Assembly: GCF_016405855.1 (NCBI RefSeq)
Contig: NZ_JAEFCA010000003.1
Coordinates: forward strand, 120,253 to 184,252
Reading direction: 5' to 3'
Length of the DNA: 64,000 nucleotides
Source of the DNA: Flavobacterium sp. IB48
Lineage (GTDB): Bacteria; Bacteroidota; Bacteroidia; Flavobacteriales; Flavobacteriaceae
Position 1 is the first letter of the stretch; each line of letters starts with the position of its first letter. A program made the translations under genes and the position numbers. Below the pieces are notes generated by a model. That model did not search any database and was not told the origin of the DNA. It saw nothing but the letters and a program-made list of their open reading frames with translations. Shown here one piece after another: positions 9,530-20,100 of the stretch.

Positions 9530-9862
9530 TTAAAATCCTAAATCACGTTCGATTTCTTCCATTTCGATAATATCGTGAGCTTCTAAAAGAGAAGGAACTA
9601 CAGCCAATTTATCTGAAATAGCGTTAAAATCAAGATCGGTAGCTACAATTACAAACGATTTTTTTGCTTTTTTCTGAATCTTAGAAAGCGGTAAAAAAGC
9701 TTTTAAATCATTTTCTGAAATATTAGAATCTGATGATAAATCGATTATAATATTTTGTTTTTCAAAGGTTTTAAATTGTTGCGTTACTTTTTCCAAGAAA
9801 GCATTTACATCTCCTTGAGTATCTTTAATCGTAACGGTATGTCCTTTTTGATCTACTTTCAT
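9530..9862 (-). CDS. STAS-like protein (anti-sigma factor antagonist-like)
   Basis: A 110-residue cytoplasmic protein with alternating strand and helix pattern. It has NIIIDLSSDSNISENDLKAFLPLS at residues about 37-60 and SFVIVATDLDFNAI further on, resembling a STAS fold as in SpoIIAA-type anti-sigma antagonists. The canonical phosphorylatable serine motif (DxSGVxxxDSSG) is not clearly present, so phospho-switching cannot be assumed. It probably forms an operon with rnz downstream. The function is unknown; the family assignment is moderate. Confidence 0.75.
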   Translation of the reverse strand: MKVDQKGHTVTIKDTQGDVNAFLEKVTQQFKTFEKQNIIIDLSSDSNISENDLKAFLPLSKIQKKAKKSFVIVATDLDFNAISDKLAVVPSLLEAHDIIEMEEIERDLGF

Positions 9863-9996
9863 TTTTTAATTTATGGGGGCTTATATAAAAATTGATTTTC
9901 TGACAGCTAAGGTACGAAGTTTTTTTATTTTTTGGTTTCAGGTTTCACAAGCTGAGCGCCATAACTGTTGTAAAAAACAATATTATGCAATTAAGA
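9863..9996. other. Intergenic gap with repeat fragments
   Basis: Contains one TTTCAGGTTTCA word (9932-9945) and a short AAGCTGAGCGCC fragment (9949-9960) that resembles one arm of the element at 8357. No promoter or gene is recognised. Confidence 0.4.
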
Positions 9997-10476
9997 TTAC
10001 TTCAATAAGGAATTTGTTCTATTATTAAAAATTTTAATAAATTCTTCTAATTTCCCTGCACCAGAACAAGTAAAACAAAAGTTTAAGATCGTTACGTTTT
10101 TTCCCCTTATAATTTCGTTATAAACATTCTCAGTCGGACATCCATCAATCCCACCAACTTTTCGAATCAGGATTGGTTTTTCTTCTAAATAAAATGCCAA
10201 AGCAATTTGATCTATTTGTTTATTAAGCCAAACAATTTCAGTCGCATTAGGTTTTAATTCATTTTGAAACTGATAAATACTTTCTAATCCTCCAATAGTA
10301 TTCAAATTCAATTTAAAAAATCTATTTTCTGGTTTAGAAACTTCGTCTACCTTAAAATTTTTAGGTGTTCGATTTAATAAATTATTATAAATAGTATCTA
10401 TTTTTATATTATCAACATCCTGAGCTTTAGCTATAAAACCAATTAATAGGCATAATATCTTAAGTATACTTCTCAA
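9997..10476 (-). CDS. Secreted hypothetical protein following pyrB
   Basis: This 159-residue protein has a short signal peptide (MRSILKILCLLIGFIAKAQ). I do not recognise the family. A mixed alpha/beta body carries an IRKVGGIDGC segment and a late NFCFTCSGAGK with a CxxC, giving three or more cysteines in the second half (GC, CFTC) that could form a disulfide or bind a metal in the periplasm. The start lies 5 nt after the pyrB stop codon, so it is translated from the pyrR-pyrB transcript or a read-through of it, though nothing ties it to pyrimidine synthesis. Confidence 0.7.
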   Translation of the reverse strand: MRSILKILCLLIGFIAKAQDVDNIKIDTIYNNLLNRTPKNFKVDEVSKPENRFFKLNLNTIGGLESIYQFQNELKPNATEIVWLNKQIDQIALAFYLEEKPILIRKVGGIDGCPTENVYNEIIRGKNVTILNFCFTCSGAGKLEEFIKIFNNRTNSLLK

Positions 10477-10481
10477 TATAA

Positions 10482-11408
10482 CTATTGAATCTTAGATGCT
10501 AGCAAATAAATAACCGCCATTCTAATCGCAACTCCATTCTCCACCTGATTTAATATCACAGAATGATCAGAATCGGCTACTTCAGAAGTAATCTCTACTC
10601 CTCTATTGATTGGTCCTGGGTGCATGATTACGATTTCTTTTCCTAGCGAATCCAAAAGCGGTTTATCCACTCCATATTGTTGTGCGTATTCACGTGTTGA
10701 TGGAAAGAAATTCACATCCATACGTTCGTTTTGTACACGTAGCATATTCGCAACGTCACACCATTCTAAGGCTTTTCTTAAGTTTGGTTCAACTGTAACA
10801 CCAAGCGATTCAATATATCTTGGAATCAATGTTTTTGGTCCGCAAACTTTTACTTCTGCACCTTGCATCTGCAAAGCATATATGTTTGAAAGCGCTACAC
10901 GCGAGTGCAGAATATCACCTACAATAACTACTTTTTTCCCCGCAACATCGCCTAGTTTTTCTCTAATCGAATAACTGTCTAATAAAGCCTGAGTTGGATG
11001 TTCATGTGCTCCGTCTCCAGCGTTTACGATACTTGCTTTTACATTTTTAGATAAAAAATAAGCCGCTCCGGGATTAGAGTGGCGCATTACAACCATATCT
11101 ACTTTCATCGAAAGGATATTATTTACAGTATCAATCAAAGTCTCTCCTTTTTTAACCGATGACTGAGCTGCAGAAAAACTGATTACATCAGCAGATAAGC
11201 GTTTCTGCGCTAATTCGAAAGAGAGTTTGGTTCTGGTACTATTTTCGAAAAAAATATTGGCAATGGTAATATCTCGTAATGAAGGAACTTTTTTAATCGG
11301 TCTGTTAATGACTTCTTTAAAATGATCTGCCGTTTCAAAAATCAGGTTAATATCATTCTCATTGATATATTTTATTCCTAATAAATGATTTACGCTTAAT
11401 TCTTTCAT
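10482..11408 (-). CDS. pyrB: Aspartate carbamoyltransferase catalytic subunit
   Basis: This 308-residue protein condenses carbamoyl phosphate and aspartate in pyrimidine synthesis. Visible motifs are FFENSTRTKLSFELA (the STRT carbamoyl-phosphate loop), HPTQALLDSYSI, the aspartate-domain motif VGDILHSRVALSN and the C-terminal HPGPINRGVEI. Length matches the class without a fused regulatory chain, and no pyrI is visible nearby. It lies 151 nt downstream of pyrR on the same strand, the common pyrR-pyrB order, with a long repeat hairpin in between. Confidence 0.97.
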   Translation of the reverse strand: MKELSVNHLLGIKYINENDINLIFETADHFKEVINRPIKKVPSLRDITIANIFFENSTRTKLSFELAQKRLSADVISFSAAQSSVKKGETLIDTVNNILSMKVDMVVMRHSNPGAAYFLSKNVKASIVNAGDGAHEHPTQALLDSYSIREKLGDVAGKKVVIVGDILHSRVALSNIYALQMQGAEVKVCGPKTLIPRYIESLGVTVEPNLRKALEWCDVANMLRVQNERMDVNFFPSTREYAQQYGVDKPLLDSLGKEIVIMHPGPINRGVEITSEVADSDHSVILNQVENGVAIRMAVIYLLASKIQ

Positions 11409-11409
11409 G

Positions 11410-11557
11410 TTTAATGTTTAACTGTTTATTTGTTTAATCGTTTAATCGTTTGCTTTGCGATTAAACAGTTAACCGATTTAACGGTTCAACTTTTTATATT
11501 TTTAATTGTCTAATCATTGAGTTTCTCCGATTAAACAATTAACCGGTTAACCGATTA
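11410..11557. repeat. GTTTAATCG-word hairpin repeats, copy 2 (pyrR-pyrB gap)
   Basis: Quasi-tandem words GTTTAACTGTTTATTTG and TTTAATCGTTTAATCG are followed by their complement CGATTAAACAGTTAACCG. A second pair (AATTGTCTAATC with GATTAAACAATTAACCGG) follows. Together they can form two successive hairpins between the pyrR stop and the pyrB start. There is no clear T-tract. Confidence 0.75.
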
Positions 11558-11559
11558 AA

Positions 11560-12099
11560 CTAATTTGTCACTAGATGAACAACATCTTCACCATCATTTT
11601 CTTTCCAGCTTACAATTACTTTTTCACCATTAATAGCATCTACTTGACGACCTCTATAATCGGGTTGAATTGGCAAATGACGGCTGAAACGTCTGTCTAT
11701 TAAAACCAATAATTCAATTTCTGAAGGTCTCCCAAAAGATTGAATGGCAGTTAAGGCAGAACGAATGCTACGTCCAGTAAACAAAACATCATCGATAAAA
11801 ATGACTTTTTTGTCTTCGACTATAAAATTGATTTGGGTTTTATTGGCTTCAAGCGGTTTATCAGTACGACGGAAATCATCTCTAAAAAAAGTGATGTCCA
11901 GATATCCTAAAGAAATTTCAGGAACCTTGTATTCGTTTTCTAATATTTGTTTTAAACGTTCAGCTAAAAAAACACCTCTCGGCTGAATTCCCACCAAAAT
12001 TGTTTCAGAGAAATCAAGATGTTTTTCGATTAACTGACAAGCCAAACGATGGAGTATGATAGTAACTTCTTTCGAATTAAGTAATACTTTTTGACTCAT
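11560..12099 (-). CDS. pyrR: PyrR: uracil phosphoribosyltransferase / pyrimidine regulator
   Basis: 179 residues from the ATG at 12099, which matches the family length and lies about 25 nt from a strong -7 box; an upstream in-frame ATG (12126) overlaps that box. The PRPP-binding motif VIFIDDVLFTGRSIRSAL is at about residues 98-115, and LVGIQPRGVFLAERL is typical of PyrR. In Firmicutes PyrR binds pyr mRNA; whether it regulates RNA in Bacteroidota is not clear, and it may work mainly as a UPRTase. It is first in the pyrR-pyrB transcript. Confidence 0.93.
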   Translation of the reverse strand: MSQKVLLNSKEVTIILHRLACQLIEKHLDFSETILVGIQPRGVFLAERLKQILENEYKVPEISLGYLDITFFRDDFRRTDKPLEANKTQINFIVEDKKVIFIDDVLFTGRSIRSALTAIQSFGRPSEIELLVLIDRRFSRHLPIQPDYRGRQVDAINGEKVIVSWKENDGEDVVHLVTN

Positions 12100-12123
12100 A
12101 AGTGATTGTAATGTTTGGTTGCG

Positions 12124-12131
12124 CAAATATA
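12124..12131 (-). promoter_or_regulatory. -7 box of the pyrR-pyrB promoter
   Basis: The minus strand reads TATATTTGCGC, an excellent match to TAnnTTTG, 25 nt before the pyrR ATG at 12099. No TTG is found at about -33. The position supports the shorter pyrR start. Confidence 0.5.
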
Positions 12132-12266
12132 CGGAATCTGATTTTATTTGTTGGGGTGTTGGGGTTGGAAATATTTTTATTGAAACAAATCCTGTTTTAC
12201 AAAATCATTCTTAGCTAAATATCATATTTTAGCTAAAGAAAATTCTTAACCGTATTAAGTTAAACA

Positions 12267-12797
12267 ATGCCTCAAAAGAAATCTATTCGTAGATCAGCTC
12301 CACTAGACCAGCCAAACACTAAACGGAAACCACAAATTATCAAGTTTACCTTAATAGGTCTCTTTATATGTTTTGGTATTTATTTTATTGTATGGAACTC
12401 TAAGCAAATTAATTTAGAAGGCAATTGGATTCCAACTAAAGTTGTTATCGATGGTAAAAACTTTATGACAGATAACGTTTTAAATGATTTTGAGGGTGCA
12501 AATCAAATTCTAATAAGCAATCTAGGCAACTCCATAGATATTTCAACATTTGATATAGAAACAAGTGCAAGATTTACTATAAAAAAAGACAATAAGGGTA
12601 ATAATGATATAATATTAACGTCGAAAGAAAAAGCTTTAAACGGAAACTTTGAAATGAAAATTGACACTGTCGATTTAGGACCGCAAACGTATCGAGTTGA
12701 AGTAAAATTGCACTCAAACAAGACATACATAAATTTTCATAAAGAAGTTGTTGTCCCACCTTGGAAACCTGAACCTCCGAGAAGAGGGCAAGTGTAA
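12267..12797 (+). CDS. Hypothetical membrane-anchored protein
   Basis: 176 residues with a basic N-terminus (about 1-24, rich in Lys, Arg and Pro), one transmembrane helix (about 25-45, FTLIGLFICFGIYFIVW) and an outer part with a lipocalin-like opening (INLEGNWIPTKVVIDGKN) and beta pattern. The C-terminus is proline-rich. I do not recognise a named family; the GxW start suggests a small extracytoplasmic beta-barrel, which is inference. It lies 21 nt ahead of the methyltransferase gene and is probably co-transcribed with it. Low GC and otherwise ordinary codon use suggest a real gene of recent or narrow distribution. Confidence 0.65.
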   Translation: MPQKKSIRRSAPLDQPNTKRKPQIIKFTLIGLFICFGIYFIVWNSKQINLEGNWIPTKVVIDGKNFMTDNVLNDFEGANQILISNLGNSIDISTFDIETSARFTIKKDNKGNNDIILTSKEKALNGNFEMKIDTVDLGPQTYRVEVKLHSNKTYINFHKEVVVPPWKPEPPRRGQV

Positions 12798-12818
12798 ACA
12801 GAAATATTAATAGGATCT

Positions 12819-13451
12819 ATGGACAAATACAAAGAAACTTTTGAAACGTGGAATAAAATTGCCAATCTCTATGAAGATAAGTTTATGAATTTAAGCTTAT
12901 ACGATGAGACTTATGACTTTTTTTGCAACATTCTAAAACAAGAACAAGTAAACTTATTTGAAATTGGTTGCGGGCCAGGAAACATTACAAAATATTTGTT
13001 ATCCAAAAATCCTAACTTAAGAATTACAGGTATTGACATTGCTCCAAAAATGATTGAGTTAGCAAAAGCAAACAATCCCTCAGCTAACTTTGAAGTAATG
13101 GATACGAGAGAACTTACCACATTAAATCAAAAATTTGATGCCATTATGTGCGGCTTCTGTTTGCCTTATTTATCTGAAGAAGATTGTTCTCAATTAATAA
13201 TTGATTTCGAGAAAATACTTTATAGCAGTGGCGTTTTATACTTAAGTTTTGTTCAGGGAAAACCGTCCGAATCTGGTTTTATTTCTGGAAGTACAGGTGA
13301 TCGCACATATTTTTATTACCATACATTAGAAGATGTAAGTAAGCAACTTTTCATAAATAACTTTAAAGTTATTGAATTATTTAACATAAATTATCCAAAA
13401 GGCGAAGATATAGAAATTCATACTGTAATAATTGCGAAGAAAAAAGAATAG
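12819..13451 (+). CDS. Class I SAM-dependent methyltransferase
   Basis: This 210-residue cytoplasmic protein has the Rossmann motif I LFEIGCGPGNITKYLL at about residues 46-61. Motif II follows (ITGIDIAPKMIELAKANNP), then motif III-like FDAIMCGFCLPYL and a late strand ALYLSFVQG-like. It resembles the generic methyltransferase-25/11 families, whose substrates vary, so no substrate can be named. It follows the hypothetical membrane protein by 21 nt. Confidence 0.85.
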   Translation: MDKYKETFETWNKIANLYEDKFMNLSLYDETYDFFCNILKQEQVNLFEIGCGPGNITKYLLSKNPNLRITGIDIAPKMIELAKANNPSANFEVMDTRELTTLNQKFDAIMCGFCLPYLSEEDCSQLIIDFEKILYSSGVLYLSFVQGKPSESGFISGSTGDRTYFYYHTLEDVSKQLFINNFKVIELFNINYPKGEDIEIHTVIIAKKKE

Positions 13452-13557
13452 TCAATTCAAAATTATCTCTAAATCCTAAAACATTTCCAAAAAATTCTAT
13501 AACACATTTTCCTGATTCCTGAAGTAATTTTAAGTATCAATTTAAAACATCAGAATC

Positions 13558-13731
13558 ATGCAAAATAAAATATTAAGATTGTTAATGGTATTTGTAATAC
13601 TGTTTTCATTTACAAGCTGTGAAGTTATTGGAGACATTTTTAAAGCCGGAATGGGATTCGGGATTTTTATCGTAATTTTTATTGTTGCGATTATTATCTG
13701 GATTTTTGCTAAAATGTTCGGCAGTAAATAA
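13558..13731 (+). CDS. Small lipoprotein with one membrane helix (57 residues)
   Basis: A short gene encoding 57 residues. It has an N-terminal signal (ILRLLMVFVILFSFTSC) with a lipobox cysteine at residue 21. Next comes EVIGDIFKAGMGFG, then a strongly hydrophobic stretch (IFIVIFIVAIIIWIFAKMF) and a basic end (GSK). I recall similar tiny proteins as common in Flavobacteria, sometimes carrying a doubtful phosphatidate cytidylyltransferase name that the sequence does not support. A good terminator follows 9 nt after the stop, which argues for a real gene. Function unknown; an envelope-stress or membrane role is only a guess. Confidence 0.72.
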   Translation: MQNKILRLLMVFVILFSFTSCEVIGDIFKAGMGFGIFIVIFIVAIIIWIFAKMFGSK

Positions 13732-13740
13732 GACATAAAA

Positions 13741-13768
13741 AAATCCCGTTATTTTCATAACGGGATTT
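13741..13768. terminator. Bidirectional terminator between the small lipoprotein and ABC-F genes
   Basis: AAATCCCGTTAT, loop TTTC, ATAACGGGATTT. It is flanked by A-runs on the left and T-runs on the right, so it can end both the plus-strand small gene and the minus-strand ABC-F gene, whose stop is 10 nt away. Confidence 0.9.
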
Positions 13769-13777
13769 TTGTTTTTA

Positions 13778-15445
<1,668 letters not shown>

Positions 15446-15454
<9 letters not shown>

Positions 15455-15476
15455 GATGCTAAGGTGCTAAGGTTTT
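15446..15476. repeat. GCTAAGGTGCTAAGG-type words before the ABC-F gene
   Basis: Quasi-tandem CTAAG words, also seen in the other orientation at 8497-8526, 35029-35060 and 52793-52811. The -33 element of the ABC-F promoter is inside this array. Confidence 0.5.
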
Positions 15477-15494
15477 TTATGCTGATGAGCGGTT

Positions 15495-15761
15495 CTCGCA
15501 AAGTCGCGAAGGCGCAAAGTTTTGTTTTTTGAAGGTGATTACTGCGTAATCTTGTCATTTCGAGGAACGAGAAATCTTCGCGAGTAGCTCCGCAACAAAA
15601 AACCAATCTTTGTAGAGTTTCTTGTGGAGATTTCTCGTTCCTCGAAATGACAAAAAATGAGGTTACTTTGTCGACTAACTAGTGCGATTTCTCCTTTCAG
15701 TCGAAATGACAAAAATGAGGTTACTTTGCCATAAAACTTTGCGACTTCGCGACTTTGCGAG
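15495..15761. repeat. Nested composite inverted-repeat element upstream of the ABC-F gene
   Basis: The outer arms 15495-15523 and 15733-15761 are 29-nt inverted repeats with a single mismatch, made of GCAAAGTCGCGAAG-type words. Inside lies a palindromic element with 25-nt perfect arms (15553-15577 and 15628-15652) of the TCATTTCGAGGAACGAGAAA type. A diverged third half-arm follows (15684-15710). A direct repeat of about 24 nt containing ATGAGGTTACTTTG occurs at 15646-15670 and 15706-15729. The inner element has a sister copy at 51935-52034. No gene is present in this 377-nt gap. Confidence 0.85.
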
Positions 15762-15774
15762 ATTAATTAAAACT

Positions 15775-16548
15775 TTACATTTTACTTTCTTTCGCAAGCG
15801 CCACTTCTAAACTTTCAAAATTAGGAAGCACTTTTGCAATCATTCCTTCTTTGTTTAGAATAAAATGTGTTGGAAAAGAATTCAATTGCAGAGATTCATT
15901 CATATAGACTTTCATGTCTGGAATTACAGAATATGAAAGAGGTTTTCTTGCTAAGAATGTTTTTAATTGTTCTGCTAAATCTTCGGCTAAACTCATAAAA
16001 ACGATATCTTTCCTGTCTTTATATTCTTCGACTAATTTGTTCACTTGCGGAAATTCTCTAATGCATGGCGTGCAGTGAATGTACCAGCATTTAATCACAA
16101 TGATTTTTCCTTTCATGGATTCGTTGGTTACCAGATTTCCGTCTAAATCTTTGAATGAGAATTGCGGAAAAGCGGTTCCTTCCATTTTATAGTTTTTATA
16201 AGCATCAAAACCAATTTGATTGATGGTTGCTTTTATGCTTGTATCTGTTTTTGGCAGGATTTTGAAAAGCTTATAGACATATACACTTTCTTCTGATTTT
16301 AATCGAACTGGAATGAAATTTCCATTTGCCAATTGATCTAAAAAAGATTCTTTAGTAATTTCTTTTGAAGATGCGTCTAAAGCGATAAAGTCTCTAGAAA
16401 GCATTATTTTTTTATTCTGATAAGCTGCCCATTCTGGGTAAGTTTTTTGAATTTGAGTGGGATCAACTTCTGGATTTCCGAATTTGTTTTGAGCTTTACT
16501 TATTGTAAAAATAAAAAGTAGTGTAATTAAGCTAATGAATTTCTGCAT
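15775..16548 (-). CDS. TlpA/ResA-like thioredoxin-fold protein, exported
   Basis: 257 residues from the ATG at 16548; a longer frame exists, but this start opens a clear signal peptide (MQKFISLITLLFIFTISKAQ) and lies just after a good promoter. The C-terminal half is a thioredoxin fold of the AhpC/TSA-TlpA type, with KCWYIHCTPCIREFP (active-site CTPC) and the cis-proline region SFPTHFILN. The N-terminal 110 residues are unassigned. Such periplasmic proteins reduce or isomerise disulfides, for example in cytochrome c maturation; the partner here is unknown. It is a single gene between repeat-rich gaps. Confidence 0.88.
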   Translation of the reverse strand: MQKFISLITLLFIFTISKAQNKFGNPEVDPTQIQKTYPEWAAYQNKKIMLSRDFIALDASSKEITKESFLDQLANGNFIPVRLKSEESVYVYKLFKILPKTDTSIKATINQIGFDAYKNYKMEGTAFPQFSFKDLDGNLVTNESMKGKIIVIKCWYIHCTPCIREFPQVNKLVEEYKDRKDIVFMSLAEDLAEQLKTFLARKPLSYSVIPDMKVYMNESLQLNSFPTHFILNKEGMIAKVLPNFESLEVALAKESKM

Positions 16549-16575
16549 AGATTCTAAATCAATTGTATTTGATCT

Positions 16576-16604
16576 CAAAAATAGTGAAAGTTTTTTAACC
16601 GCAA
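16576..16604 (-). promoter_or_regulatory. Promoter of the TlpA-like gene
   Basis: On the minus strand TTG (16604-16602), an 18-nt spacer and TATTTTTG (16583-16576) fit the consensus. The box ends 28 nt before the chosen ATG at 16548. Confidence 0.5.
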
Positions 16605-16622
16605 TCCCGATAGCTATCGGGA
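16605..16622. repeat. 18-bp perfect palindrome TCCCGATAGCTATCGGGA
   Basis: A perfect palindrome just upstream of the TlpA-like promoter. GCAAAGTTCGCAAAG-type words (16637-16651) follow. A degenerate CCCGAT/ATCGGG arrangement recurs at 51737-51834. Confidence 0.8.
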
Positions 16623-16767
16623 GCGAAGGAATGCGCAAAGTTCGCAAAGGGTTTCTCGCAGACTCTGCAGATTTAGAAGATTCGTTCTCAAAAATCTTCC
16701 ATTATGAAACAAATTTGTGTCATAATAAAAATAGTAATTCTTTAGATTTGCTAAAAAAAACAAGACA

Positions 16768-16998
16768 ATGACTACAAATAATCATTCAGATGAAATTAAA
16801 GCAAGGTTAATCGATTTCTTTACAGACAAAATTGATTGTAAGGAAATGGCAAAAATGATACGCGAAGTAAATAATGTGCTTTCTTTATCAGTAATGAGAA
16901 AATGCGAAACGATAGAATCGGGAATAAAGAATATCGATGATAATTTTTATTGGCTTAATCAACTTGCAGAAGTTTTAGATCCTTATTTGGAAGCTTAA
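16768..16998 (+). CDS. Small hypothetical protein
   Basis: 76 residues, soluble, with no signal or membrane segment; mostly helical by composition (DEIKARLIDFFTDKIDCKEMAKMIREVNNVLSL and similar). I do not recognise the family. It is on the plus strand between two minus-strand genes, opens after a repeat-containing stretch and has no obvious promoter match. The coding call rests on a clean ATG-to-stop frame and ordinary amino-acid composition. Confidence 0.55.
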   Translation: MTTNNHSDEIKARLIDFFTDKIDCKEMAKMIREVNNVLSLSVMRKCETIESGIKNIDDNFYWLNQLAEVLDPYLEA

Positions 16999-17022
16999 AT
17001 AAGGAATTATTTTACCGATAAA

Positions 17023-17050
17023 AAAACCTGGCAACAAAAATTGCCAGGTT
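17023..17050 (-). terminator. Terminator of chiA
   Basis: AACCTGGCAA and TTGCCAGGTT pair around a 6-nt loop. On the minus strand a TTTTTTT tract follows, so it terminates chiA transcription about 150 nt past its stop. On the plus strand there is no T-tract. Confidence 0.8.
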
Positions 17051-17198
17051 CATAATGCGCTACATGAGGCAAAAACCAAATAACAAATTACCTCACTTCA
17101 CAGCATTTAAGAAATAAAAATTAGGTTAAAAAATAAATAACCAAACTCAATTTTAACCGTCCCAACTTTCTTATTTCTAAATTTTTAATTCTTTTATT

Positions 17199-20100
17199 TT
17201 AGTTTAAAAAGTTCATTACTTTCAATGACTTTTTGTGTCCAGATTTATCTGTTACGATCACAACAAAAATTTGTTTACTAGCAAAACTTGGACTATTAAG
17301 CAGTACTTCTTTATTGTTCTGAATATTTCTATGACTTGTAACAGTTTGTCCTATCGTATTAAATACATCAACTTGAGCAATATCTCCTGTGTCATTAACA
17401 ACAGACAAAGTATTGTTTCTGAAATAGGCAACAGTTGTATTACTTTCAGCAGTTATATCTTCTACAGCCAATGTTTTTGCTGTGCCTTGCGATGCAAAAT
17501 AAGCTGCGTATGCTTTAGACAATTCAGATGAATTTCCGCAAGAAGACGCATCCCAGTTTACAGACCAAGTCATTAAACCTCTTAAAGAAGGATATGGTCC
17601 GCCTGGTTGCATAGTATATGTTCTTCCAGAGAAATTGGTTCCGTTTCTTAAATAATCCATAGCGTTAATTCCTTCGGTTGGAGTTAGATATCCGCTACCT
17701 GCTGCACTCGGACAAGCTGGCAATGCAATAAGAACTTTTGAAGCTGGCAAGCCATCAAAATGCATTCCTGTCGAAGCAATGTTGTACCCTTTTATGATCA
17801 TATCAGTCAACGCAGTAACCATGTTTGCTTTCTTGGCCGTACCATAATATTGACCATCTAATCCGTTTTCTCCTCCTGTGTTATACAATTGCACCGCTAA
17901 CAAATCCAATTCGTTACGCAAGTTTTGAATAATTGGCAAGAACGAACCAAATGTATCGGTATAAGTAGTATATCCTCCTTGTACATATTGTGTTTCTGGA
18001 GCTGCAGTCAATAAGAATCCAGGCCCATAGTATGCTTTTAATTCTTTGAAAGCATCTACTACGTTTTTCAATCTTGGATAAGCTGAAATTCCCGCATAAG
18101 AAATATCTCTTAAACCTCCTGCGCTAAAATTCATAGATCCACCTTCAAAATCAATATCAACTCCATCAAATTGATACTCGTCAATAATGGCTTTCAGACC
18201 ATTAACAAAAATATTTTTCTGCGTTACATTCTCTAGAACAACATGACCATTTTGACCTCCAATAGATACAATAACAGGAACGCCACTATCTCTTAAAGTT
18301 TTGATATCATTTTTCAATAATTGCTTATCGAAAACGCCATTGGTCAAATATCTAGCATCATTTGTAGTTAGTATTGGCGTATAACCATCACGATTCACTG
18401 TTTCTACAAAAGAATAATCCACTACATTAAACTTACTTCCCTTAATTTGAGAAAAATATAAAAATGGAGCTGAAGTATTTTCCCAAGAATGCGCGTATCC
18501 TAAAATAATTTTAGATGGAAGTGGAATAAATCTATTACCACTTACTGTAGCAATTTTAATAGTATTATTCAATGTAGTTACAGCCGCTTTATTATCGGTT
18601 GCTTTAATTACAATTGGATAATCCTGGTAAGCAGTTGGCGTAAAATTATACGTATAAGTATTATTTGTACCTGCTGTCATGTTAAATGTACCGCCGTTTA
18701 TGGTAATAGTAACACCAGAAACTGTTCCGTCACTATCAACAGCCGTAACTGAAATTGGCACAGCTTGGAAAGAACTTTGGTATACCGTAGTATTTGATGG
18801 TGAATTCCAAGTGATTACAGGCAATGCATTTGGACAATTTGCACCTGAACAAGTTAATGTAAAACTATATGTCTTTGAATCTGTTGTTCCGTTTGATGCC
18901 GTAGCTGTAACAGTTAAGGTATGAGAAACTCCAAACTGATTTGCTACTGGTGTCCAAACCGAAGTATAAGTTCCCGAAGAATTGGTAGCACTTATCGTTT
19001 GTCCGTCTAAACTAAATACAACAGATGAAATTGTAGTGGCATCAGCTGCACTTAATCCAACACTTGCCACAAAATTAATTGATGATCCTAAATTTATAGC
19101 AATCGCCGAAGCTGTTGGTGCTGTAATAGCAACTACTGGCTTAGTTACAACCGTTGTTTGGGTATTGAAATTGTAAACTGTTGGCGTTGTAGGAACGGCA
19201 AAGTTGGCTAGATTATTTGGATAGTAAGCTACTTCTCCGTTTTGCCATGAATTTAATTTCAAGCTTAAAATTTGTGTATAACCTGCTACAACTGAATTAT
19301 CGAAAGCATAATTTCCTGATGCATCTGTTGTTGCCAGAACGCTTTTCCAATTGTGTGTGTTGTCTGTCCAAGGTAAAACGATTTCAACTTGTGCATTTGC
19401 TACTGGAGTTGAACCATTTTTCACAGTTCCGCTAATTAAGTTCGTCGCTGCTGCTAATGCTACTTTCGCTGTTGAACTTGTATTAAAGTTGTAAACCGTT
19501 GGAGTTGATGGAACAGGAAAGTTTGCTAAATTATTTGGATAATAATTAACTTCTCCGTTTGACCAAGTATTTAGTTTTAAACTTGTAATAGTTGTATAAC
19601 CATCTACAACTGAATTATCAAAACTGTATTTTCCTTGCGCATCTGTTGTTGCCAAAACACTTTTCCACGGATGTGCATTATCTGTCCATGGTAAAACAAT
19701 CTCTACTTTTGCACCCGCAACAGGAGTTGTTCCATTTTTAACTGTTCCGCTAATTTTACTTGTGCTCGTTGCAACATCTTGAGTAAAATTCAACGTTTTA
19801 TTAGCATTCAAATTAGAATAAACTGTAGATGCTGGCGTAAAAGTTTGTCCAGTCAAAGCTGCTGTTACCGTATAATTTCCACCAGAAGCTAAAGTCAATG
19901 AATACGCTCCGCTAGAATTACTTGTTGCAGTAACATTTCCTGCTGTAGAAGCTGCTGTAATTGTTACACCAGAAACTGGAGCTGATCCGTTAAGAACTGT
20001 TCCGCTTACAGTATAAGTTACCACTGCTGCACCTTGAGTGAAATTCAACGTTTTATTAGCATCAATTGCATTGTAAACTGTTGAAGCTGGCGCATAAGAG

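Noticed and set aside
9434..11557. Possible CRISPR array from the repeated GTTTAATCG words
   Set aside because: Words are 9-nt, irregular, in both orientations, with no spacers of constant length and no cas genes.
16535..16771. Plus-strand open frame over the TlpA-like start region
   Set aside because: It overlaps the signal peptide, promoter and palindrome of the TlpA-like gene and shows no protein-like pattern.
17235..17531. Plus-strand frames inside chiA, susC and other long genes
   Set aside because: They are shadows of real genes on the other strand, without start context or protein-like features.
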